From: Candidatus Acidiferrales bacterium | GTDB lineage: Bacteria; Acidobacteriota; Terriglobia; Acidoferrales; UBA7541 | Direction of reading: 5' to 3' | Length of the DNA: 13,453 nucleotides | Assembly: GCA_030043155.1 (NCBI GenBank) | Contig: JASHYE010000276.1 | Span: 1 to 13,453, forward strand | In this document: positions 7,749-13,307 of the stretch, in pieces | Numbering within the stretch: the first letter of the stretch is position 1 | Layout: every line of letters begins with the position of its first letter | Notes under the pieces: model-generated | What the model was told of the DNA's origin: nothing | The model's database searches: none | Seen by the model: only the letters and a program-made list of their open reading frames with translations | Made by a program: the position numbers and the translations under genes

Positions 7749-8069
7749 CGTCATGGACATGTCGTTTATGAGTCGTCAGTATGAACGGCGGGCAGGAATA
7801 GCGACTGAAAGCCGGTTGCTATCGTTGTATCAGCTAGTGGGTCTCTCTACCGGACTGCCTGCCATCTAGGCCTCTGAAGCGTGTGTCATTAGATATGGCA
7901 GGCGTGGTTCGGCCGATGAACGGCTGAGATTCGCCCGCTCCTCTCAAAACAGAAGTGCACCTTAGTACCCCTTCCAAACAAGTGCGCCGTTGTATGTGCG
8001 AGGGCGTCAGTTTCCCTTTCCTGACGATTTCCCAAGAACACAACGGCTGCCGAGGAAGGGGGACTGTTC

Positions 8070-8786
8070 GTGAGGATCCGTTGCTGGGGCAAATCTGTCG
8101 GGAAGCGCGCCTTTGACTTCATCATCTCCATTTTTGTTCTTTCGGTGATCTTTGTAGTGGGAATCGTCGCGTGGATCGCAGTAAAACTCACATCAAAAGG
8201 CCCGGCGATCTTTTGTCAACAGCGCGTCGGGCTTAACGGGAAGCTCTTCACGGTTTACAAGTTCCGAACCATGACGGTGGAAAGTTGCGGCAGGGGGCCC
8301 GGTCTTACCCAGGACGGAGACCTTCGGCTTACGCCTTTCGGCAAGGTGCTCCGGAAGCTCAAGTTGGATGAAATCCCACAGTTCTACAACGTCTTGCGGG
8401 GAGACATGAGCTTGGTTGGCCCGCGCCCCAAATTGCCTCGGTATTCGGTACCGAGCGATTGGAATTATCGTCCGGGGATTACCGGCTTTGCGACGCTAGC
8501 GTTTCGGCGGGAGGAGGAGATGCTTCGTGGTATTGCTGCCGAGGACCTTGACGCCTACTACGATGAGAAGATCAGGCCCGTAAAAGCAAGGCTCGATCGC
8601 TGGTATATGCGCAAAGCGTCGTTCACTTCCGATCTGGGGATTATCTATTTAACCGCTATGGCCTGTGTTGAATCGCCTCAACGTGCTCTGGGCAGATCGC
8701 CGCGTCGGCGTTCCGGTCGGTTGCCGGCGTGGGCTAAGGAATCGGGCAACATGGGCATATCTCTGGAGACGGAATCGATTGAATAG
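8070..8786 (+). CDS. Initiating polyprenyl-phosphate sugar-phosphate transferase (bacterial sugar transferase family)
   Basis: A 238-residue monotopic phosphoglycosyl transferase. It has KRAFD (12-16) then one hydrophobic re-entrant helix (about 17-38), GPAIFCQQRVG and YKFRTM (63-68), the catalytic Asp-Glu pair in LDEIPQFYNVLRGDMSLVGPRP (D100, E101), and YRPGITGFATL (133-143). In the family it moves a sugar 1-phosphate from a UDP-sugar to undecaprenyl phosphate, the first step of repeat-unit assembly. It lacks the extra N-terminal membrane domain of WbaP-type enzymes, so it is the short PglC-like form. The start is GTG 8070, with AGGGGG 7 bases upstream. After about residue 200 the product has an Arg-rich tail whose coding end overlaps the next gene by 8 bases. 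It is separated from the main operon by 365 bases, so probably has its own promoter. Confidence 0.92.
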   Translation: MRIRCWGKSVGKRAFDFIISIFVLSVIFVVGIVAWIAVKLTSKGPAIFCQQRVGLNGKLFTVYKFRTMTVESCGRGPGLTQDGDLRLTPFGKVLRKLKLDEIPQFYNVLRGDMSLVGPRPKLPRYSVPSDWNYRPGITGFATLAFRREEEMLRGIAAEDLDAYYDEKIRPVKARLDRWYMRKASFTSDLGIIYLTAMACVESPQRALGRSPRRRSGRLPAWAKESGNMGISLETESIE

Positions 8787-10467
8787 CAAGGGACTGGTCT
8801 TTTACTTGGTTCTCTGCTTTTGCGTCAGTGCCACGTCCGCGTATTCGCAGGAAAGTTCAGACGCGAAAGGCAGCCTGTCGGCGAGTTCGGCGGAACGGGT
8901 GAACCGAGTGAGTCGGGGCTCAGCCTACGTTGAACTCGATAGTTGGGTTTACCCGATAATTGAACGCTTGGCTGCGCTAGGTTACATCCACGCCGCATTT
9001 CTTGGACAACGTCCCTGGACCCGCATTGAGTGCGCTAATTTGGTTTCGGAAGCAGGCGAAAACATTAGTGACGACTCGCCCCCGGAAGTGCAGCAAATGT
9101 ACGCCGCACTTTCAGCGGAATTCAATCCTGAAGTCGCCGCATACGGAAACGCTGCCGCCCGCATCGAATCGACCTACACGAATCTTGCGGGCATCAGCGG
9201 CGAGCCCCTGAACGATAGCTACCATTTCGGGCAAACGATCATAAATGATTTTGGCCGCCCCTATCAGGAGGGCTTCAACAGCTACGATGGATTCTCGGCG
9301 TATGCTGCTGCTGGGCGATTTGTTTTTTACACGCGCGAGGAGTTTCAGCACGCGCCGTCTGCCCCGCCGTATCCTCTTGCGGTTCGCCAGTTCATATCGA
9401 CAATTGATATGAACCCGCTTGCACCGGCCACACCTATCGCCACCACTAACCAATTCCAGGTCCTAGACACATACGTAGCAGCCAACATTGCCGGATGGGA
9501 TTGGTCGTTTGGAAAACAAAGCCTATGGTGGGGGCCAGACGAGGGCGGTGCACTCTTGTTCAGCGATAATGCTGAACCGATTTACATGTTTCAGGCGAGC
9601 CGCGTTCTTCCATTTGAGTTTCCCTGGATATTCCGCCTCCTCGGTCCCATCAAGATCGATGCTTTCTTCGGCAAGCTATCCGGAAATGAATTTCCTCCGC
9701 GGCCGTTGATACATGGCGAGAAAATCACGCTGAAACCGACACCGAATCTTGAGCTGGGATTTGGCCGAACGTCTGAATTCAGTGGTGTAGGGCGACCGCT
9801 GACTTTTCTCTCCCTCTTCCGAAGCTATACCATGTTCACATCCGGAGCGGACGAACCTCCTGATCAAAATCCCGGCAAGCGCACCGGCGGTTTTGATGCT
9901 TCCTACCGCGTGCCATACTTACGGAATTGGCTTACGATCTACGGCGATTCCTTATCGGACGATGATCCGTCGCCGCTGGCCAATCCTCCGAGGGCAGCTC
10001 TTAGCGCTGGGTTTTATATGCCACGGCTCCCCAAATTTCGAAGATTGGATTTGCGCGGTGAGGCGGTTTATACCGATGCTCCGAATGGCGAGTTCGGCGG
10101 CCATTACGTTTATTTCGACGGCTTCTACCATGACCTGTACACCAACAAAGGCAATCTAATCGGCAGTTGGATTGGTAGGGAAGGGACTGGATTTCAAGGC
10201 TGGCTTACCTACTGGGCCAGCGCGAAAACCACTGTTCAGTTTGCTTACCGACACGCCACGGTCTCACAACAATTCATTCCAAGCGGAGAGTCCATAAACG
10301 ATGGGTCGATGAAAATTAATTGGTGGCTGACAAACGATCTAAGCATAAGTGGTTTCCTTCAATATGAGCGATGGTTCGCACCCATACTGGCAGCAAACCC
10401 ACAAACCAACTGGACCTCCGAGCTAAGTGTGACCTTCTGGCCGAGAAACACAGCACCTAAATCGTAG
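8779..10467 (+). CDS. Wzi-like capsule assembly / outer-membrane beta-barrel protein
   Basis: A 562-residue exported protein. The N-terminus from TTG 8779 (MNSKGLVFYLVLCFCVSATSAYSQ pattern: basic, hydrophobic, SAYSQ cleavage) is a good signal peptide. This start is preferred over the longer frame from 8665, which would bury the signal behind an Arg-rich segment encoded inside the transferase gene. GGAG at 8765-8768 precedes it by 10 bases, and TTGAATAG overlaps the upstream stop. The body opens with LDSWVYPIIERLAALGYI and RPWTRIECA, motifs I associate with Wzi-family (PF14052) proteins. It continues with many alternating-residue aromatic strands (GWDWSFGKQSLWWGPDEGG, INWWLTNDLSISGFLQYERWF) and ends on a Phe/Trp-containing strand as expected of a beta-barrel. 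In capsule systems Wzi binds exported polymer at the surface. Role assigned by family and context. Confidence 0.85.
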   Translation: MNSKGLVFYLVLCFCVSATSAYSQESSDAKGSLSASSAERVNRVSRGSAYVELDSWVYPIIERLAALGYIHAAFLGQRPWTRIECANLVSEAGENISDDSPPEVQQMYAALSAEFNPEVAAYGNAAARIESTYTNLAGISGEPLNDSYHFGQTIINDFGRPYQEGFNSYDGFSAYAAAGRFVFYTREEFQHAPSAPPYPLAVRQFISTIDMNPLAPATPIATTNQFQVLDTYVAANIAGWDWSFGKQSLWWGPDEGGALLFSDNAEPIYMFQASRVLPFEFPWIFRLLGPIKIDAFFGKLSGNEFPPRPLIHGEKITLKPTPNLELGFGRTSEFSGVGRPLTFLSLFRSYTMFTSGADEPPDQNPGKRTGGFDASYRVPYLRNWLTIYGDSLSDDDPSPLANPPRAALSAGFYMPRLPKFRRLDLRGEAVYTDAPNGEFGGHYVYFDGFYHDLYTNKGNLIGSWIGREGTGFQGWLTYWASAKTTVQFAYRHATVSQQFIPSGESINDGSMKINWWLTNDLSISGFLQYERWFAPILAANPQTNWTSELSVTFWPRNTAPKS

Positions 10468-10614
10468 TCCAATTCATCCAGTCAACGCCGACCAGACTAC
10501 CTGGATGTGATAAAAGTCCCTGGAATCTTGCTGCGACGCTCATGCCGAAATCGATCTCGGGTTAGATCTCGGATTGAGTTGAAGAACGCGAAGCATGTAA
10601 GCCATTGAAAAGAA

Positions 10615-10691
10615 TGGCGGGGACGACGGGGCTCGAACCCGCGACCTCTGCCGTGACAGGGCAGCGTTCTAGCCGGCTGAACTACGTCCCC
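10615..10691 (-). tRNA. tRNA-Asp (GUC)
   Basis: A complete 77-nt cloverleaf read on the minus strand. The acceptor stem is GGGGACG/CGTCCCC with discriminator G and an encoded CCA (10615-10617). The D-arm is present, the anticodon stem carries the loop CTGTCAC with anticodon GTC at 10655-10657, and the T-arm is CGGGTTCGAGCCCCG-like. It lies 36 bases downstream of tRNA-Val on the same strand, so the two are probably co-transcribed. Confidence 0.96.
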
Positions 10692-10727
10692 GCAAGCTGA
10701 CGGAAACCCGAAGTCAATGCGGAACAC

Positions 10728-10803
10728 TGGTGGGCGATGAGCGATTTGAACGCTCGACCTTCCCGGTGTAAGCGGGATGCTCTAACCACTGAGCTAACCG
10801 CCC
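10728..10803 (-). tRNA. tRNA-Val (UAC)
   Basis: A complete 76-nt cloverleaf on the minus strand. The acceptor stem is GGGCGGT/ATCGCCC with one G-U pair, discriminator A and an encoded CCA (10728-10730). The anticodon loop is CTTACAC with anticodon TAC at 10768-10770, and the T-loop is TTCAAAT. It is the first gene of a two-tRNA unit with tRNA-Asp. Confidence 0.96.
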
Positions 10804-10808
10804 GTATC

Positions 10809-10837
10809 ACTTTATCCGAAGGCTTGCCGACCGTCAA
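10809..10837 (-). promoter_or_regulatory. Sigma70-type promoter of the tRNA-Val/tRNA-Asp unit
   Basis: On the minus strand TTGACG (10832-10837, 5 of 6) is followed after exactly 17 bases by TAAAGT (10809-10814, 4 of 6). Only five bases lie between the -10 box and the first base of tRNA-Val, so the transcript should start at or within a base or two of the mature 5' end. Confidence 0.55.
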
Positions 10838-10887
10838 CCGCTGCCGTGAGGGTCGTTTGAAGCTTCTCGGGTGGGCCCGTCCTCGCC

Positions 10888-10916
10888 TTGACGTCCCATG
10901 CAGGGCAACGTACACT
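10888..10916 (+). promoter_or_regulatory. Sigma70-type promoter of the DUF507 pair
   Basis: TTGACG (10888-10893, 5 of 6) is followed after exactly 17 bases by TACACT (10911-10916, 4 of 6). The predicted start near 10923 leaves a leader of about 19 bases before the ATG at 10942. The same -35 hexamer occurs in the divergent tRNA promoter 50 bases away. Confidence 0.55.
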
Positions 10917-10941
10917 CGATTGTGCAGTCAAAATAAAACAG

Positions 10942-11223
10942 ATGCTCCTTTCTCGCGATTTCGTCGGCTATATGTCCAAGGAAGTGGTGAAACGCCTCGT
11001 CGACCGCCAGATGATTGAAACCAATTCCGTGGAGAACCTTTCCGAGCGTGTGCGCCACACCATGGTGGACGAACTTACCGTCGAGGACCGCCTGAACGAA
11101 GAGGTCCGCGATATTCTCGCCGCCCACAACGACGAAATGCGCAAAGTCGGCGCTTCCTACCAGGAAATGTACAAAAAAGTGAAAGGCGAGCTCGCGCGCC
11201 AGAGGAAGTTGATTCTGCGCTGA
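10942..11223 (+). CDS. DUF507 family protein (first of a tandem pair)
   Basis: A 93-residue, highly charged, probably all-helical protein beginning MLLSRDFVGYMSKEVVKRLVD and ending in a Lys/Arg-rich KVKGELARQRKLILR tail. The spaced pattern of an LSR start, conserved hydrophobics, a central V-x-EL-x-x-E-x-x-L-N-E-E-x-R block and a Tyr near the end matches DUF507 and parallels the next gene. ATG 10942 is chosen because the longer frame would start at TTG 10888, which is the likely -35 box. The leader is A-rich with no clear Shine-Dalgarno sequence. The stop overlaps the next start (TGATG). No signal peptide or membrane helix, so cytoplasmic. The family has no established function that I know of. 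Confidence 0.8.
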   Translation: MLLSRDFVGYMSKEVVKRLVDRQMIETNSVENLSERVRHTMVDELTVEDRLNEEVRDILAAHNDEMRKVGASYQEMYKKVKGELARQRKLILR

Positions 11224-11525
11224 TGCGACTGACCCGCGAAAAAACGGTACGTCTCTCCCACCGTATCATTGAGCTTCTTGTCTCCCTTGAGGATGTTGAT
11301 TTCGTCGAGGATCGCGACACCATTCGCCAGGAAATCGTCAACATCCTTCAGGAGCTGCTCAAGCAGGAAGAGCAGGTCGATGCCGAGGCACGTGCCAAAA
11401 TCAGTTCGCAAAAGCGGGAAATCCTCGAAGGCAGTGAAGAGTGGGATATTCTCTATCGTCGGTACTACACCGAGGCGCTCAAACGAATGGGTGTGGCTGA
11501 CCTCGCTGAGCCGCGCCGCCGTTAG
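11223..11525 (+). CDS. DUF507 family protein (second of a tandem pair)
   Basis: A 100-residue charged helical protein with the classic DUF507 layout: MRLTREKTVRLSHRII start, an acidic VDFVEDRDTIRQEIV block, KQEEQVDAEAR, SQKREILEGSEEWDILYRRYY near residues 65-85, and an Arg-rich end. It aligns by eye with the preceding protein, especially LSR/LTR at the start, E-x-x-x-(N/A)-E-x-R in the middle and the Y near the end, so the two are likely diverged duplicates. ATG overlaps the upstream TGA by one base. AGAGGAAG at 11201-11208 is 14 bases away, rather far, so coupling to the first gene is probable. A strong hairpin follows at 11561. Function unknown. Confidence 0.88.
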   Translation: MRLTREKTVRLSHRIIELLVSLEDVDFVEDRDTIRQEIVNILQELLKQEEQVDAEARAKISSQKREILEGSEEWDILYRRYYTEALKRMGVADLAEPRRR

Positions 11526-11554
11526 CTAGCTCTCGAAAATCGCGTAACGTAAAA

Positions 11555-11606
11555 GACAAACCCTCCGCTAGCCTCTATGAGTTCCAGCGGAGGGCTCGTA
11601 TTTGTC
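11555..11606. terminator. Hairpin terminator after the DUF507 pair, possibly bidirectional
   Basis: CCCTCCGCT (11561-11569) and AGCGGAGGG (11586-11594) form a perfect 9-bp stem with a 16-base loop. Outside it, GACAAA (11555-11560) can pair with TTTGTC (11601-11606) across a 6-base one-sided bulge. The plus-strand tail is only moderately T-rich. On the minus strand the tail reads TTTGTCTTTT, so it may also stop minus-strand transcription. Confidence 0.7.
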
Positions 11607-11759
11607 GTAAGGGTTATTCGTTTAGGCCGTTAACTAGACCGCATAACGCCCACGGGCGCTTCGCGAATCCCAGTAAGTGCGGTCAAGAGGCTGCGCAGAG
11701 TGATGCGTACATGATTTCTCTTACGGCTTGTCAGGAGAGAAGGTGCGCACTCATTTCAC

Positions 11760-11788
11760 AAAAAAAAAGGCGGCTCTTTCGAGCCGCC
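11760..11788 (-). terminator. Rho-independent terminator of the metalloprotease gene
   Basis: Read on the minus strand, GGCGGCTC, a GAAA tetraloop (GNRA type) and GAGCCGCC form a perfect 8-bp stem directly followed by nine T. It lies 28 bases beyond the protease stop codon. Confidence 0.95.
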
Positions 11789-11816
11789 ACTTGATTTGCA
11801 AAGGTCTAAGGTTTTA

Positions 11817-12827
11817 TCAGTTCGGCCGGCGTTTCAGCACTGGGGCATTGTCGTCGCCCGTATCACCAGACTGCTGATTCGGCGCCGTCTGCTGTTCCGC
11901 CTTGCTCTTGAGTGTCGGCTTACCGTCGCGTGTCTGCTGGATTCTTTCTCCCGCTTCCCATCGCTCAAGCCTTGTCTTCACGATATCGAATTCAGAAGTC
12001 GTCTCGATATATTCAGGCCGAGGCGGCAGGATGGTCGCAATCTCCTTCTGAGCGGCAATAATCCGGTCCGGCGTCGGTGGATGCGTATCGAAAATCTTGG
12101 GAATTGTTCCGGGTTCTTTCTTCTCCTCCGCCTCGACCTTCTCGAATGCCATCACGAAAGCATTCGGGTCGTAACCCGCCTTGTACATGTACTGAATTCC
12201 CAGATAATCCGCTTCGCGTTCCGCGTCGCGGCTGAATTTCAAATAGGTCATCGGAATCATGAAGTTCATGCCTTCATAAATCCCGTATCCCGCCATTGTG
12301 CCCGGCAAAGTCATAATCAGCGGAATCGAGGCGATTTGCATAATGTTCGCCTTTGTGGCGTTCCTCGTTTGATGCCGCGCGCAGACATGCGCAATCTCAT
12401 GCGCCATCACTCCGGCAAGTTCCGCTTCGGTATCCGAATGCAAAATCACGCCGGTGTTCACGTAGAAGAAGCCGCCAGGCAGCGCGAAAGCATTAAAATG
12501 CTCATCATCGATCACTTTGATTGTGAACGGCACCTCAGCGTCAGAATTTCGCACCAGGTTTTGACCAACCTTGTTGACGTAGTTGACGATCACCGGATCC
12601 TGAATGAGCTTCGATACCTTCTCCACTTCTTCCGACAATTGTTTCCCCAGCGCGATTTCCCGCTGGATCGAATACATGTCCGGACCGTGGCCCACTTTTC
12701 GATTGCCGATCGCGTTCACATCGGATTCCGTTCCAGGCACCACTTTGTCCGACTGGGCCATTGCGGCGGGAACAGACATCGCAGCCGCCAGAAGAAAAGC
12801 AGCAAAAATCGTGGAGGTTCGCTTCAT
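11817..12827 (-). CDS. Exported M48-family zinc metalloprotease
   Basis: A 336-residue periplasmic or surface peptidase. It has a signal peptide at 1-24 (MKRTSTIFAAFLLAAAMS, cut near AMA-QS) without a lipobox cysteine. The M48 core includes NAFALPGGFFYVNTGVI (112-128), the zinc motif HEIAH (H143, E144, H147), a hydrophobic stretch 163-195, the third zinc ligand E205 in DAEREAD, and THPPTPDR (248-255). This is the soluble BepA/YfgC-LoiP-like class rather than the membrane-embedded HtpX/Ste24 type, without an evident TPR domain. The last 40 residues are polar and low in complexity. ATG 12827 is chosen over upstream frame starts because it begins the signal peptide and AAGGAGG (12838-12844) is 10 bases before it. 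Likely role: quality control of envelope proteins. It is monocistronic. Confidence 0.92.
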   Translation of the reverse strand: MKRTSTIFAAFLLAAAMSVPAAMAQSDKVVPGTESDVNAIGNRKVGHGPDMYSIQREIALGKQLSEEVEKVSKLIQDPVIVNYVNKVGQNLVRNSDAEVPFTIKVIDDEHFNAFALPGGFFYVNTGVILHSDTEAELAGVMAHEIAHVCARHQTRNATKANIMQIASIPLIMTLPGTMAGYGIYEGMNFMIPMTYLKFSRDAEREADYLGIQYMYKAGYDPNAFVMAFEKVEAEEKKEPGTIPKIFDTHPPTPDRIIAAQKEIATILPPRPEYIETTSEFDIVKTRLERWEAGERIQQTRDGKPTLKSKAEQQTAPNQQSGDTGDDNAPVLKRRPN

Positions 12828-12855
12828 TGGGGTGTCGCCTCCTTGCAGTACAGGT

Positions 12856-12864
12856 ATTATACCA
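12856..12864 (-). promoter_or_regulatory. Extended -10 promoter of the metalloprotease gene
   Basis: On the minus strand TGGTATAAT is a perfect TATAAT (12856-12861) preceded by TGn. No TTGACA-like box lies 16-18 bases upstream; that position is occupied by a 12-bp palindrome. The predicted start near 12849 gives a leader of about 22 bases containing the strong AAGGAGG site. Confidence 0.7.
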
Positions 12865-12874
12865 CCCCGTCCGC

Positions 12875-12886
12875 ACAAGCGCTTGT
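12875..12886. promoter_or_regulatory. 12-bp perfect palindrome at the -35 position, possible operator
   Basis: ACAAGCGCTTGT reads the same on both strands. Its near edge is 13 bases upstream of the -10 hexamer of the protease promoter, so it covers the whole region where a -35 box would lie. It could be a repressor or activator half-turn site, or chance. Confidence 0.35.
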
Positions 12887-13003
12887 TGGATTCGATGCTA
12901 CCTTGGCAAAAACGGTTTGTTTCGCGTACCACAGATTATCGCTCTGAATGCTTCCTCCAAAACAGACTGGGTGCGCCTATGAAAACCCATAAGTTCAGTT
13001 CTA

Positions 13004-13032
13004 TTGACCGGCCTCTCCATTCTCTCTAGAGT
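13004..13032 (+). promoter_or_regulatory. Putative sigma70-type promoter of the 73-aa protein gene
   Basis: TTGACC (13004-13009, 5 of 6) and TAGAGT (13027-13032, 4 of 6) are exactly 17 bases apart. The predicted transcript start near 13039 would leave only about seven bases before the ATG at 13046. Confidence 0.4.
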
Positions 13033-13045
13033 AGTTCCAGGCGAT

Positions 13046-13267
13046 ATGGCCCTCAAAAAAATACAGGTTGGCCAGCTTTGGAAGAAGGACGACACTGGCG
13101 ATTCCTACCTTGTCACCAAGGTCTACAACGAGGCGCTGGCTACTTTTGCCGTCCTGCGCAAGGCCGGCTCCGAGACCGACGCCCCTCTCCGGGTTCGCAT
13201 TGTCCACGTGGGGGCATCGCAGGCCCTGCCAGGCTTCCGTTTTGCCCAGGAGTCAGAGGAATTCTAA
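13046..13267 (+). CDS. Small protein of 73 residues, unknown function
   Basis: ATG 13046 gives MALKKIQVGQLWKKDDTG, then SYLVTKVYNEALATFAVLRK, and ends LPGFRFAQESEEF. Alternating hydrophobic and polar residues (QVGQLW, SYLVTKVY, TFAVLR, VRIVHV) suggest a small beta-rich domain, perhaps SH3-barrel-like; this is inference from pattern only. There is no signal peptide, membrane helix or cysteine. The longer frame from TTG 13004 is rejected because that TTG is the likely -35 box and the added residues are not protein-like. Only a weak CAGG (13037-13040) precedes the ATG. The gene is divergent from the metalloprotease and convergent with the cytochrome fragment. I recognise no named family. Confidence 0.65.
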   Translation: MALKKIQVGQLWKKDDTGDSYLVTKVYNEALATFAVLRKAGSETDAPLRVRIVHVGASQALPGFRFAQESEEF

Positions 13268-13307
13268 GACCGTTCCGACCGGCTTCTCCCTCGCTGGATT
13301 CAATCCC

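Larger units (their letters stand above)
7705..8069. other. Non-coding gap between the export gene and the sugar transferase
   Basis: This 365-base stretch has no convincing gene on either strand; the short ORFs crossing it lack ribosome-binding sites and family features. It contains a promoter-like pair (7720-7748), an 8-bp inverted repeat around it (7713-7741), a 9-bp inverted repeat (7857-7865 with 7895-7903), a 6-bp hairpin (CGTCAG 8005-8010 with CTGACG 8021-8026) and a sequence complementary to the downstream ribosome-binding site (7968-7975). No T-tract terminator for the upstream operon was seen. It is most simply read as the promoter and long leader of the sugar transferase-wzi unit. 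Confidence 0.6.
11526..11816. other. Non-coding gap between DUF507 pair and metalloprotease gene
   Basis: About 290 bases between converging transcription units. It holds the two terminators annotated separately (11555-11606 and 11760-11788) and, between them, an unexplained inverted repeat: GACCGCA (11637-11643) with TGCGGTC (11678-11684) enclosing CGCC/GGCG (11647-11650 with 11655-11658). No ORF with a start and ribosome-binding site was found. Confidence 0.5.

Noticed and set aside
8665..8778. N-terminal extension of the Wzi-like protein starting at 8665
   Set aside because: It lies inside the sugar transferase gene, is Arg/Trp-rich and would place the signal peptide 38 residues inside the protein. 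TTG 8779 fits the signal peptide and the overlap pattern.
10475..10507. Inverted repeat CATCCAG/CTGGATG after the Wzi-like gene, considered as a terminator
   Set aside because: The stem is only 7 bp with a 19-base loop and no T-tract on either strand, so it is too weak to call.
10561..10580. Direct repeat of GATCTCGG near 10555-10574
   Set aside because: Two 8-base copies about 12 bases apart; too short to mean anything, and no integrase or attachment-site context although tRNA genes are adjacent.
10615..10803. tRNA genes as a possible integration site for a mobile island
   Set aside because: Both tRNAs are intact, no duplicated tRNA 3' end was seen in the window, and no integrase or transposase gene is present.
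11796..12947. 383-codon open frame on the plus strand opposite the metalloprotease
   Set aside because: It is the antisense shadow of a clear M48 gene that has a signal peptide, HEIAH motif, promoter and terminator. The product is His/Arg-rich without domain features, and no ribosome-binding site precedes it.
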